Source: Rugalucina vietnamica
Taxonomy: Eukaryota > Mollusca > Bivalvia > Lucinida > Lucinidae
Reading direction: 5' to 3'
Length of the DNA: 64,000 nucleotides
Assembly (NCBI GenBank): GCA_964017185.1
Contig: OZ024879.1
Location: 21,951,456 to 22,015,455 of the forward strand
In this document: one piece after another, positions 44,601 through 55,074 of the stretch
Layout: every line of letters starts with the position of its first letter
Numbering within the stretch: the first letter of the stretch is position 1
The notes under the pieces: generated by a model
Database searches by the model: none
Seen by the model: the letters and a program-made list of their open reading frames with translations, nothing else
Told to the model about the DNA's origin: nothing
Translations under genes and position numbers: made by a program

Positions 44601-47600
44601 AAAATAACAGAAAGTTCAAAGGTGATCATTCCAAGGAAGGTTTCTCAGATAAGATCTAATACACAACAAAATCAGAAGTTAACAAATAGTCAAGCAAAAT
44701 CAAACCAACCGAGTACGAACCCAAAACCACAATCTGCATCCAATAGGATGCAGAAGGGATCAGATGATCCTGTTCAACAACATAACAGATTTGGAGCCCT
44801 GGCGGAGGACGATGCCATGGAAATAAATGAGGCCGCCGTGCGCCCAGCCCGTGGACACCGTCCTCTGTCGCCAATCAAAGCTCCAAAGTAAAAGTTTCCA
44901 GTCTACATTTAAATAAAGGTCAAATAATTGAACCTCCTCTCCAAATATTTCAATGGGTAGCAAATATAAAATAATACAACGGAACTGTCGAGGTGTAAAA
45001 CCACGTTTTGAAGAACTACTACTTCTTTTGTCACTACTTAGACCTTCTGTTTTCTGTCTTCAAGAAACTTTCCTTAAACCTAATGACACGTTTACTTTCA
45101 AAGGTTTTAATGTTTATAATCACATACATTCGGATTGTCTCAGAGCTTCTGGTGGAAGCTCTTTACTAGTCCATTCATCTTTACCACAACGTCAAATCAA
45201 ACTTAAAACAGATCTACAAGCGGTAGCTGTTTCTATTACACTTGATAAAGAGATCACTTTCTGCTCTATCTATATTCCTCCCTCATATTCTTTAAGATCT
45301 GAACAACTGACTTCTTTACTTCAACAACTTCCCTCACCCTATATGTTAGTAGGCGACTTCAATGGCCACAATGTTCTTTGGGGTAGTAATGACAATGATC
45401 CCAGAGGAGAATTAATTGAGGATTTCATCACGGAAAACGACATTTGTCTGATGAATGACAAATCTAACACTTATTTAGATTCCGGTAAAGGCACATTCTC
45501 ATCTCTTGATCTTTCACTCTGTCATCCCTCTCTCTATTTAGACTATGAATGGTCTGTTTGTGAAGATCAACATGGATCTGACCACTTTCCTATTTTGATT
45601 GAAAGTGTTCAGACTCATGGTGAAGATCATAATCCTAAATGGAAATTACATAAAGCTGATTGGGATTTATTTAATAACTTATGTAATGAGTCTCTAACTG
45701 ATACTTCTCTATCTGATTCTTCTGATCCTATAACTGATTTCACCTCTTCTCTTATAGCTATATCTGAGAAATGTATCCCCAAAACCGCGACAAACCCAAA
45801 GAAAAGTATACCATGGTATAACGACGATTGCAAAGAAGCTATCAAACAACGAAAAGACACTTTGTCGAAGTTCTGCAAGTTCCCAACGCATGTTAATTTA
45901 AATACTTACAGAAATTCTAGAGCAAAAGCCCGTCGGACTATTAAGTCTGCAAAACGCAAATCATGGAGAGCATATGTTTCTAGTTTGAATTATAAAACAC
46001 CGACTAAAAAGGTTTGGGACATGGTTAGGAAAATATCCGGTAAATCTAAATCTGCTACTTATCACCATCTTAATTACAATTTCAACAATGCGAACGAAAC
46101 AGCTTCCACAAAACAAGATAAAACAGATACTTTGGCATCACAATTTTGTTCAAATTCCTCAACCAGCCATTACTCGGAGGAATTTCAAAAATACAAGAAA
46201 CAACAGGAAAAAACTAAGTTAAACTTTAAGTCCTCAAATAATGAAGAATATAATACTCCTTTTAATTTAGATGAATTAAAAGACGCCATCAGTAAAGCCC
46301 ATGATACAGCAACAGGTCCCGACGAAGTTCACTATCAAATGCTAAAACATCTTCCACCAAAATCACTTCAAGCTCTATTAGATATTTTTAATGATATGTG
46401 GGAAACTGGAACGTTTCCCGAAAGCTGGGAACTAGCCACTGTAATACCAATTCCTAAACCTGGAAAGGACCATGCAGAACCTAACAGTTATAGACCGATA
46501 GCACTTACTAGTTGTCTTTGCAAAACCTTGGAAAGAATGATAAATGTAAGACTTGTTTGGTACTTAGAAAGTAATAACCTTATATCTCCTGTTCATTCGG
46601 GCTTCCGTTCTGAACGAAGTACCAACGACAATTTAGTAAGACTGGAAACTTTTATTCGTGATGCCTTTGTTGCAAAGGAGCATGTTGTTGCTGTGTTTTT
46701 TGACTTGGAAAAAGCTTATGATACCACATGGAGACATGGTATTATGCGAGATCTACATGATCTCGGAATACGAGGCAGATTAGCTACATTTATTGAAAAT
46801 TTCCTTGCGGATCGCTGGATCCAGGTTCGTGTTGGATCGACTTTATCCGAAAAGTTTGATCAAGCACAGGGTGTCCCACAAGGGAGCATCTTGTCTACAA
46901 CTTTGTTCAATATTAAGATAAACAGCATAATGGATTGTCTGGATCCTAAAACAGATGGATCCTTATATGTAGATGATTTCTGTATGTGTTACAGGTCAAA
47001 AAGCATGAGAACTATCGAAAGGCACTTACAGCAGTGCATTAACAGAATAGAAAACTGGGCCTCACATAATGGTTTCAAATTTTCCAAGTCGAAAACACAA
47101 TGTGTGCATTTCTGTCAATTACGGAAAGTACACAATGATCCTGAACTGTATTTATATGGGTCTCCTATTCCAGTAGTTGAAGATTTTAAATTTCTTGGAG
47201 TTCTTTTTGATCGTAAACTTTCTTTTATACCACATATCAAGTACTGAAAAGCCAAATGTCTAAAAGCATTAAACTTACTGAAAGTATTATCACACACAGA
47301 CTGGGGTGCTGATCGCACTGTCCTTCTCCAGCTTTACCGTTCCCTCATTCGTTCAAAATTAGATTATGGATCCATCGTGTATGGATCGGCAAGACCATCG
47401 TATATCAGTTCTCTTGACACAGTACACCACCAAGGTCTAAGATTAGCTCTGGGTGCTTTTCGAACATCACCTGTACAAAGCCTCTATGTTGAGGCTGAAG
47501 AGCCATCTCTATATTTACGACGAGAGAAACTTGCCCTACAGTACGCCATTAGAATTGCTGCTAATCCATCAAATCCAGTTCATAAGGTGTCTTTTCCGCC

Positions 47601-50045
47601 ATATATTTCTGAAGAAGTCGTACAGCTTTACGAAAGTAAACCAATGGCGGGCTATCCTGTCCTTTGGTTTACGGGTTGCACCACTTTTAGAATCAGCAAA
47701 CATCCAAAAAGATAAAATAGAAGAACATTTTGTTTCCGAAATACCATCATGGTGCATTAGAAAACCAGAAGTTAATTTGACTCTACATACAGGGAAAAAT
47801 CCGACTCAAATCCACACCTTCTAAAAGAAAGTTTTCATCAACTACAATCTCAATTTATTGACTATCGATGTATTTATACTGATGGTTCAAAAGAAGAAAA
47901 CAAAGTTGGTTGTGCTACTTTTACAAACGGCAATTGCAAAACATTACGTTTACCTGCTGGCTCTTCAATTTTCACAGCGGAAACTAAAGCTATAGACTTA
48001 GCTTTAGACTTCATAAATGAAAGTAACTTAAGGATGTTCGCTGCTAACATTTGACATTTTGGAACTTCCGGTTTTTCTTTTCTTGAATATCTCATAAACG
48101 ATTGCAGATATTTTCCAAATATTTTATATTTTGATACATATTGATGATATGCATTGAATGAGCCGTGAAAATTGTCAATCTAAGAAACTTCATTTTTTCA
48201 CCCCATTTTCTGCAACTTTTCAGAAAATTTTAGTTGTCAGTAAAAATTAGGGGGTAGGGTAGAATAAAATTGAATATTACACATCTTCAAATTAATTGCG
48301 CTAGTTCGATGTTTATTTTAGCAGCAGTATATGTGTACATGGTCTTCTAAGTCATTCTTTGCGTATCTGGTGTGTTGGTTTTAAAATTTTAGGTGGTTTT
48401 ATGAAATGGGCTTTTTGAAACAAAACAGTCGAAGAAAGGCTAAAAATGGCGATTTTCAAGTTGTTGGATCTCTCTTATATGCTCACTACCCTATATATTT
48501 CTTTCTTTTATTCAAACAATATTACCAAGTTCTATGTTGTGTGAAAATACAAGAAAAAGTTTGAATCAACAAATATGGGTTTAGCACATTTCAAAATATT
48601 AATTTTTTACGACTTTTCAAGTAAGGGGGTAGGGTTGGAAAAGGAATCGTAAAATTTTGTCATTCACTCCAAGTTGCAAATTTTCCTATGCTTTTGATCC
48701 AAAATAGTGTGCGTTACGTAAATATTATGACTTTTGAAAGCAGTCTATGTGTAGTTTTGTTCAAGACAGGTATGTTTCAAAGAATTAAAAATTAAATTAA
48801 TTTTACCAAATTTAAACATGGAGCTCAGAGGTCTCATTCAGAGGCCTGTAGCTTGAAAAAATGCACACTACCCTATATTTATTTTGTTTTCAAATGTCTT
48901 GTGTTGTATTTTGGAATCAAAAAAGAGTGATTAGAAAAAAAGTTTGAATACTTTTTCATTGGCAGCGAACATCCTTAAAGGACAAATTTATTATTTTTTC
49001 AGACTCTATGTCAGTTCTACAGGCCTTAAACCATACATCATCCAAAAACCCTCAAATACAAAAACTATTAATAAAACATCATACCATCTCGGAATTGAAA
49101 ACAATTATCTATTGCTGGGTTCCCAGTCATATAGGTATATATGGAAATGAGAAAGTTGATAAGAACGCTAAAGAATCGTTAAATCTAGAAGAAACTGTTT
49201 TTAAAATTCCTTATGTCAATTTTAAACCTTTTATTAACGAGTACATCTCTGACAAATGGCAAACAATCTGGAACGGAGCGAAGTTTGATAAATTGAGGGA
49301 AGTCGAACCGATCGTTAAACGACCAAAAGCAATTCATAAGCTTTCGAGACGAGAAGAAATCGTTCTTGCTCGTCTCCGAATTGGTCATACAAGAATAACA
49401 CATTCCCACTTATTAAAGCGAGAAGATGAACCTAAATGCATTGGCTGTGATACACCATTCACAGTTAAACACTTTCTTTTAGAATGTTTTGACTTTGCAG
49501 CAGAGCGAATTTCTTGTTTTCAAGCTAATAACTTGAAAGAATTGTTCAAAGATGTACCCGTTGGAAAGATTTTATCATTTCTTAGACAAGTAAATCTGTT
49601 TTATAAAATATAATTTTTAAATCTTCAATCTTATCATTTCATATATCGTTTCTTTACAACGACATTTATATCTTACTTGGTGTTACTTTTTAATACGAGT
49701 TCAATATATTTTAACGTTTTACCTTGTTAGACGCTAATGACCCATCAGGGTTGATGCGTCGTTAAACAACAAACAAACAAACAAACAAACAAACAAGCAG
49801 AGACCCAAGCGGACATAATGAATTTTAATTATAATATACATGTACATGTAGGTACAACGAGATACACCCAGTAAATTGACTACTGTTAAATCAAGACGAT
49901 AAAAAAAATATGGATAGGAAGAAAAGTTTGTATAATCTATACATACCCGTTGTGTGTACCAGGTATGTGGAACTACATCCACACTGGCATAACCCAGAAG
50001 CTCTATGACATGGTACTGTCTATCAGACTTTGATGAATCAGTCAT
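38554..50045 (-). CDS. Host gene resembling DUF4806 proteins (multi-exon)
   Basis: Exons on the - strand are 49947-50045, 42622-42739, 42125-42220, 41581-41778 and 40326-40462. All have AG/GT borders and matching phases (0, 1, 1, 1), giving 215 codons from MTDSSKSDRQYHVIELLGYA to a stop in exon 5. A sixth candidate exon is at 38554-38640. The N-terminal part (FVYWPQ...WKLFDVRLFKHT), a Ser/Asp-rich middle (SSDDSGEN), a Pro/Ser-rich linker and a coiled segment (VQLNILMRLSVIESHV) follow the layout of DUF4806 proteins. The candidate exon starts like that C-terminal domain. Molecular function is unknown. Intron 1 (7.2 kb) contains I-element copy 2 in antisense orientation. Confidence 0.7.
38760..40300. 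repeat. Intron with a loosely periodic CTAT(A/G)GTGTACCA motif
   Basis: Related phrases occur near 39236, 39423, 39562 and 39742, about 140-185 bases apart, within AT-rich sequence. This may be an old tandem repeat. No exon was recognised. Confidence 0.35.
40326..40462 (-). CDS. DUF4806-like gene, coding exon 5 with stop
   Basis: After TTTTCAG the frame reads VQLNILMRLSVIESHVKEQI, then RVLTQLLSAMELNADVRNMF to a TAA. This amphipathic segment precedes the DUF4806 domain in the family. A shorter exon with splicing onward is also possible. Confidence 0.6.
40905..41130 (+). repeat. Hairpin-bearing dispersed repeat, copy 3
   Basis: It shares TTTCTGACCAGGTCCGACTC, AGAAAGAAGAGG and the GCGAAAAAAGG..CTGATC core with the copies at 3245-3600 and 4360-4545. 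It lies in an intron of the DUF4806-like gene. Confidence 0.55.
41581..41778 (-). CDS. DUF4806-like gene, coding exon 4
   Basis: It encodes SEQDSGDDDIPPPKKRPAPS and a Ser/Pro/Gly-rich linker between TTTCAG and GTAAGA. Codon content is clearly richer in GC than the surrounding intron. Confidence 0.7.
42125..42220 (-). CDS. DUF4806-like gene, coding exon 3
   Basis: It encodes SGHRRGNKWKQKKEEARTIF and SSDDSGENA between CCTAG and GTATCA, phase-compatible with both neighbours. A T9 run lies in the exon. Confidence 0.65.
42622..42739 (-). CDS. DUF4806-like gene, coding exon 2
   Basis: It encodes GTFVYWPQQDGVARARRYEL and KWKLFDVRLFKHTPT between TTTCAG and GTAGTT; it ends with one base of a split Val codon. 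Confidence 0.7.
43028..43043 (+). repeat. Target-site duplication, left copy (GCAGAGACCCAAGCGG)
   Basis: Matches 49797-49812. The final GG may belong to the element start, giving 14-16 bp. Confidence 0.9.
43085..43309 (+). CDS. 74-codon upstream ORF in I-element 5'-UTR (copy 2)
   Basis: Same frame as in copy 1 with one residue changed (position 3). Its status as a gene is unproven. Confidence 0.35.
   Translation: MRDRKTRSKEVPPVCRGWIPVSRRRGSWRLRDRPEIFTCLNTPLWPRIRCKREAVEARHGQSAAMPCPEISSSF
43692..44891 (+). CDS. I-clade ORF1, copy 2
   Basis: It has 399 codons with the same three CCHC knuckles (CFNCQKFGHHEDKC, CERCGMGDHDHHTNHC, CVNCGGEHLSRSNEC). It differs from copy 1 by many scattered substitutions and small indels in the C-terminal third but has no stop. 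Confidence 0.9.
   Translation: MATSNNKGQRPDSDDDINPSTLFRAVETFPKFIIIESTNKEKPITSLSPFVIEKQIEATIGTPKSVKKLKNGTLLVETTRKTQTENLMKLKQFFNLPVEVTIHKTLNSSKGIIRDRNLKGESEENIKEYLETQGVTAVKRFKVKKGHEYVETNTLLLTLNTVVPPKTVKIFYQIINVELYVPNPLRCFNCQKFGHHEDKCPVDPGSVCERCGMGDHDHHTNHCKNPTKCVNCGGEHLSRSNECATWKKEKEIMKLKVTNNLTYPEAGKLLEQKPEFNFSQVVKSLAAKPETKTTSTQWSAEDCKITESSKVIIPRKVSQIRSNTQQNQKLTNSQAKSNQPSTNPKPQSASNRMQKGSDDPVQQHNRFGALAEDDAMEINEAAVRPARGHRPLSPIKAPK
44953..49613 (+). pseudogene. I-clade ORF2, copy 2, broken
   Basis: The frame is open from 44953 through the endonuclease and RT catalytic motifs (FFDLEKAYDTTW, LYVDDF) to a TGA ending at 47247, where copy 1 has Leu. It resumes with frame changes near 47645 and 47805. 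The RNase H region is split by the MITE at 48032-48974 after LDFINESNL and resumes as SDSMSVLQAL to the normal C-terminus at 49613. It keeps the GGSS residues that copy 1 lacks. Confidence 0.9.
48032..48974. mobile_element. 943-bp MITE flanked by TTAA, inside I-element ORF2
   Basis: The ends GGATGTTCGCTGC and the exact complement are flanked by TTAA (48028-48031, 48975-48978). Removing it and one TTAA recreates the copy 1 sequence. There is no reading frame; the interior has duplicated GGGGGTAGGGT and CACTACCCTATAT blocks. TTAA suggests piggyBac-type mobilisation, though TA with a longer inverted repeat fits equally. Confidence 0.85.
49797..49812 (+). repeat. Target-site duplication, right copy
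   Basis: Exact repeat of 43028-43043, right after the CAAA tail. Confidence 0.9.
49947..50045 (-). CDS. DUF4806-like gene, first coding exon
   Basis: It encodes 33 residues, MTDSSK to WYTQR, ending at a GTATGT donor in phase 0. A TTTTAG just upstream of T-ATG could be an acceptor, so a 5'-UTR exon may exist. Confidence 0.7.
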
Positions 50046-50149
50046 ACTAAAATCATATGGGAATGCAATGAAAGTAAGATACAGATTCCTAACAAATACA
50101 TGAAATACAATGTATAAAAATTTACCATCCAGCCAATGATGGATCAAGC

Positions 50150-51230
50150 TTTTATTCTCTATGATGCATCAAGAACGCCATTAATTTCTAACATTACTGA
50201 TAGTCATGGTCAGCAAATATTAAGCAAAAGTTAAACTAAGGTCAAAGCAAAATGATCTTGTTATGCATGGTTCCCCAACCTAGTATCTGACCTGTTCAAA
50301 TGGTTTGGCCCCAACCCTTAACATTTTTGGCCTTGCCTCAGCTTTTTTTAAGGTTTGGGAATGTTACAATAAAACATTTTTCCTAAATACATACCCTATT
50401 TTTCAAAATGTGATAGGAATCGCCTATGTATTTTGTTTTGGCCTAGGTTCTGTAACTTGATCAAAATGCAGCATGCCGTCAAAAGTACTGTTAACACGCA
50501 GCATTCCTCAACAAGCAATTGTGTGTTTTTTAACCTATTTAATTTATCAAAAGCTCTTAATTTCTTACCATCAAGATTGCAGCGAGTCCTGTTAGTTTTA
50601 TTTCATCTCACCATGATCAGCTATGCAGTATGTTGTATGGCATGTCATCTTTTCCCAACATCTGTACAGCTGTTGTGACCAGTATTAGGTATTATCACAA
50701 GGGCATTTTGTTTTTATAGCTTTTCTTAAAGCAAATTGTGCATTGCAGTTTACTGCATATGTATTTCACATGTAAATATCATTTCTCACATATCTTTCCT
50801 CCTTTAAACTTGAAATTTCAATATTGTCGGAATGCCATCATGTGTCACAGCTGTTCTTGATCAGTTCTCCTTAACCATGTAAACCAGAGTTGACCAATTA
50901 TACACAAATGTTTAGTACCCCTTTCCAGTCATTTTTCCACTCACTCTTATTTTAAAAACAGTGCAAAACAGCTATGAATATTACTTCCCCATGATCATTA
51001 CTGTCAATTAATATTGCTTTCCTGCATAAACAGTCCTCAGATAGAACTTTCATGCATGCATATCTTGCATGCGCTCTAATTGCACCAATTAATTTCGAGT
51101 CACATGGATTAAAGAAAAGTGCTCTTTCATACACACGACAGAGGTACTTCCTCGATCCATTTTCATCAACTTCTCTTGATCAGCCTACTACCTTCTATCC
51201 TGAGGAATCAGATAACAAATATGCATTATG
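50150..51230. other. Upstream region of the DUF4806-like gene; no gene recognised
   Basis: AT-rich and without a clear promoter motif. Short frames lack domains. Confidence 0.4.
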
Positions 51231-52222
51231 AGGTCTTTTCATTGAGACTTTGATATTTTTCCCATATAAACATGCCTAACTTTGTCAAGTTCACTCAGTC
51301 GCTTTACCATTTGAACATGTGGGTTTCTTCCTGAGCGTACTAGTCTCTTCAGGTGATGGAGAAAGTTTTCAAAGGGGAAGGTGCTACAACCATCAAGGCT
51401 TCGAAACTTTGCTGCATCAGAGGCAACATGTATCATGCTCTGGACATTGTACACTTAAAATTAAGGTCCATGGAGATGATAACCCTGCTCAATAAAATAT
51501 TCCATCAGTTCCTGAGCATATTCATTATGAAGGTTAGATGTTTTTGTACTGACAAGAAGACACATAGCTACACTCAGAACTTATAAATGGTCATACAGAT
51601 CTCATCGCAAAATGTCCTTTAACACAAGCTTTCCTGTATATAGAAGGAATTGTCTTAATTCAGTAGCTTTCCAACGACCAATCACATCAAGGCCTCTAGG
51701 CTTACGAGCAAAAACCTTTGGAATGAATGGTTTCAAATCAGACAGTTTGCTACTGACATCTGCCTGACCAGCGGACATCTTAACTGCTCTAGGTCCTCTA
51801 ATCCACAACAAAAGCAGTCTACGCATAACACCAAGACATGCTTGATGCATATAGTCAACAGAAAATGTTGTTGTCATATCAATAGGCAAATCACAAAATG
51901 GTGATACTCCTTGATGGTGCTTAGCTTGAACCTGATTTCTGAAGATTAAATCATTTCTTAACTGAATATTGTGAACTTCTTGATATGTGATCCTTCCTAA
52001 CCAAACTCCTCTCTGGCTACACCTTTCACAGCCATAGTAGCCTGAATATTGCTTGGTATTTTTCATTAGTGCTCTTGCTGGTGCATCACATACAATGCAC
52101 TTCATTTTTTCTTTTGTCACATTCTGATCCGTTTTGAATGAGATCTGCCACTATGTCTTGCAGAAACTCTAAATTGTCTGGTTTTGATTCACCACAAAGA
52201 AGGGCAGAGGAAATTTATTTAT

Positions 52223-52326
52223 GTTTGTTTGTTTGTTTGTTGTTTAACGACGCATCAATCCTGATCATTAGCGTCTAACAAGGTAAAACGATAAAAATAT
52301 ATTGAAATCGTATTAAAATGTAACAC
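52223..52326 (-). mobile_element. I-element 3'-end fragment inside the transposase relic
   Basis: It matches the last 100 bases of copies 1 and 2 (GTTTAACGACGCATCAA, TAGCGTCTAACAAGG). Imperfect flanking repeats AGGAAATTT / AGGAAAAAATTT may be the target duplication. Such 5' truncation is normal for LINE insertion. Confidence 0.85.
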
Positions 52327-52600
52327 TCAGTAAAGGAAAAAATTTAAGTGTCTTAAGCCAGATGCCACACAACACAGGCCACGTAGTCCTTTTACTACTT
52401 GTAAAGCGTGGCAAACCATCAATATTCAGAGATATTTCCAAAGTTTCAATATCATTTCTATATTCCTCTGGATATTTGCTGACATGTTTTAGAAGCTCTT
52501 CCTTCAACCCAGAGTACACATAATCGATACCAGACTTGATGATGGTTTCCACTTCTGAAGAATTTCCCAATAACATACGTATACCGGATGGAAGTTTGGG

Positions 52601-52674
52601 GTGGCCATGCCTCTGAAGAATCTTCAGCAGGCTATTGGAGTGGCCATGCCTCTGAAGAATCTTCAGCAGGCTAT
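52601..52674 (+). repeat. 39-bp tandem duplication in the transposase relic
   Basis: The 35-base block starting GTGGCCATGCCTCTGAAGAA occurs at 52601-52635 and 52640-52674, period 39, so SLLKILQRHGH is doubled in frame. Confidence 0.9.
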
Positions 52675-53591
52675 CTCCAGCATTGTTTTACCTGATATTG
52701 GTTGATCCACTCTGCAAGATCTGTTCCTAATGTTGCATCAGCAACCTCTAGCTCAGTCTCGGAATCAGATAATAAATACTTGTCCTCGTCTATTTCATCC
52801 CAGCGAAAAACAATCCTCCTTATCCGAGTCAAACATTCTCTGCGATGGAATATCACTCAGGTTGCTAATTTCATTTTCCCTCGCTGGAATGTTAATACCT
52901 TCATTCTCAGAATTTATACGTTTCATTAATGTCAACATTCATATCTTTGGTTTCATCTTCAGATTCTGAGCTGTACTGATCAGACATTGATGTATTTTTC
53001 CAGGAGTTTTGAGCAGACTTCCATTTCTTTGTATAGTCTAATCTTTGTTTCTTTTTGGACCCATCTGGATTAAAATTAGAATTAAGGCATTCATATATAT
53101 TTATGTGTATATATGGAAATTTCCTGCATGTGCGTTTGTACTGTACAAAAAAATTAAGTTAGGTTATCTCAGTATTTGTTTTCTATATCACTGATTCTCT
53201 TTTTAAGAAACTTACACTCTTGCCGTTAAACATATAGTTTGTCTGTTCTTATTTTATTGTTGACTTCATTTTTGGTTGAGCTTGTCAATGTAGTAAGGTT
53301 TTTAATTAATCTGCTGGATTCAGACGGAGATTTAGAATCATTTGAAGTTTCACTTAAACAGCATGACGAAGAGCATTCAAATGGAGATCTGCTTCTACAT
53401 TCAGCTTCAGAATCTTGATCAGCTTTAGAATTTTGCTTCCTTTTCTCTTTTTTGGACTACCTTGTGTTATGCTGATCCATAGAGGACTGGTGTAAAAATA
53501 ATAACTTGATAAAGTGTGTTATCAGCTTTGCTAAATATTGGTTTCAGTTGTTATTTTTCAGTTTAAATACAGTTTTGCATCATTATACCAT

Positions 53592-53790
53592 GGAGGCGAC
53601 CCTCATGGTTGAGTGGTTAAGGTAACTGACCAGTCCTCTTAGCCATACAATCATCTCACTGCTGTGGGTTCATGCCTCACACAGGACATGGGTCATATGT
53701 TGGACAAGCCAAGTTCTGCTTGTGGACGTGTCAGATGGGTTTCCCCTATAGTTGGCCTCCCAAGCCATCAAAATATTTTTCTGTTGGCAT
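53592..53790 (+). mobile_element. tRNA-derived SINE, degenerate
   Basis: A box-like TGGTTGAGTGGTTAAG and B box-like GGGTTCATGCCT are followed by ACAAGCCAAGTTCTGCTTGT, as in the SINE at 20628. Confidence 0.6.
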
Positions 53791-53819
53791 TTTGAGTACA
53801 TTTTGGCATCCATGCTAAA

Positions 53820-54075
53820 TGTGTTCCTTGATGTGTAACAATACACGCTAGGGTGGATGCCAAGTCTGAAAATGCCCCGGAGTCCCAAAAGTAGGTCAAA
53901 AGTCAACTAAGTGCAAAATTTAATATATTTCAACATATCAGCAATAGCTTAAGTAATATTTTCAATTTATTTATCAAATTAACCCCTAAATTACATCTAA
54001 TACATTTGTGAGGTTTAATCAGCAACAATTGTTACAACAAAGTGATTCAGATTTAGGTCAAAGGTCACTTTAATG
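53820..54075 (-). repeat. Inverted copy of the 58.4-59.1 kb repeat
   Basis: Its complement contains TTGACTTTTGACCTACTTTT, GGCATCCACCC and ACATCAAGGAA, shared with the tandem array at 58440-59085. Confidence 0.5.
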
Positions 54076-54079
54076 CAAA

Positions 54080-54725
54080 AAAAATGCTTATTTTCATGCC
54101 CTTTTACAATTGTCAGTATATTCTGAAGGGGATAAAGTTCTGTTAGGTACTTCTTGAGACTACCATTTTATTTTGTAGTTTTTATTATTTCAAGATAGTG
54201 TTCAATATGACTGTCAAAAACAAGAGAATGCTATAACGGTTGATACATGTACAAGTAACTTACCCTTATCTAAAAATCTTCATACACATCCAATTTTATT
54301 GTACTTTCTCATATTGTAATTGATCAGTTTTGTTGAACCAAAAAATATTTGATACTTTATGGTGTTTATCACCATCAGCTTGGATTTATAAATGATATTG
54401 ATTAATATACTTGAGGTTCAATGTCATGTAAGGAAAATATAATTATTTTACATGCTGTTTTCTAATTTTGACCCTGAGAAAGGTGATGATTGAAAATAAG
54501 AGTATTGATGGTAATCAGAGTTATTTCAAATGAGTCAGATTGATACTAATGTTTTATTTTTTATACCTATTGTATGATGATGGTGGTCAAGATGGCTGCC
54601 ACAACAGCAAAAATTAAATATGTATTGGTAAAATTTTATTACCTTACGTATGGAGAACATAAGTAATATTGATTTCATCGCAAGCAACCCTGTCTGGCGC
54701 ATATTCTCTTCAATAACTTAGTCAT
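54080..54725. other. No gene recognised
   Basis: AT-rich DNA without coding signal. Confidence 0.45.
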
Positions 54726-54743
54726 CAAGCTAATCTATTCTTC

Positions 54744-54900
54744 ATATATCGTTTCTATACAACGACATTTATATCTTACTTAGTGTTACTTTTTAATACG
54801 AGTTCAATATATTTTAACGTTTTACCTTGTTAGACGCTAATGACCCATTAGGGTTGATGCGTCGTTAAACAACAAACAAACAAACAAACAAACAAACAAA
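54744..54900 (+). mobile_element. I-element 3'-end fragment with 14-bp target duplication
   Basis: It matches the 3'-UTR of copies 1 and 2 and ends in CAAA repeats. CTAATCTATTCTTC occurs on both sides (54730-54743, 54901-54914), proving an independent truncated insertion. Confidence 0.92.
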
Positions 54901-55074
54901 CTAATCTATTCTTCGAAGCTGCCAGATCAATAAATAGTGTATTACTGATAAATATAAATTGATTGAAATTCAGGCTGTTTTGATGTTTGTGAAGCCCGAA
55001 TGGCCTCTCGAAGACATTAAAACTGCTGTTTTTCATCATCCAGTGAAAGCTAAACATCTGAATTTCAATACTTA

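Larger units (their letters stand above)
43042..49796 (+). mobile_element. I-clade non-LTR retrotransposon, copy 2, in intron 1 of the DUF4806-like gene
   Basis: It is collinear with copy 1 end to end, including the 5'-UTR and CAAA tail, with an added 943-bp MITE. ORF1 is open; ORF2 is broken. The element is antisense to the host gene. Confidence 0.93.
51239..53455 (-). pseudogene. EnSpm/CACTA-like transposase relic B
   Basis: Reading on the - strand: a Ser/Lys-rich N-terminal stretch (about 53450-53180), DLAEWINQYQVKQ (52700), SLLKILQRHGH twice, YVYSGLKEELLKHV, NIDGLPRFTSSKRTTWPVL, then after an inserted I-element tail [34 protein letters not shown] with [44 protein letters not shown] and finally YNVQSMIHVASDAAKF...FENFLHHLKRLVRSG. 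This is the full domain order of metazoan EnSpm-like transposases (IDG..F.SS, zinc-finger CDAPAR, WK..E.R.FLLY). Frame changes lie near 52690 and 52090, with stops near 51600 and 51455. A dead copy. Confidence 0.75.
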
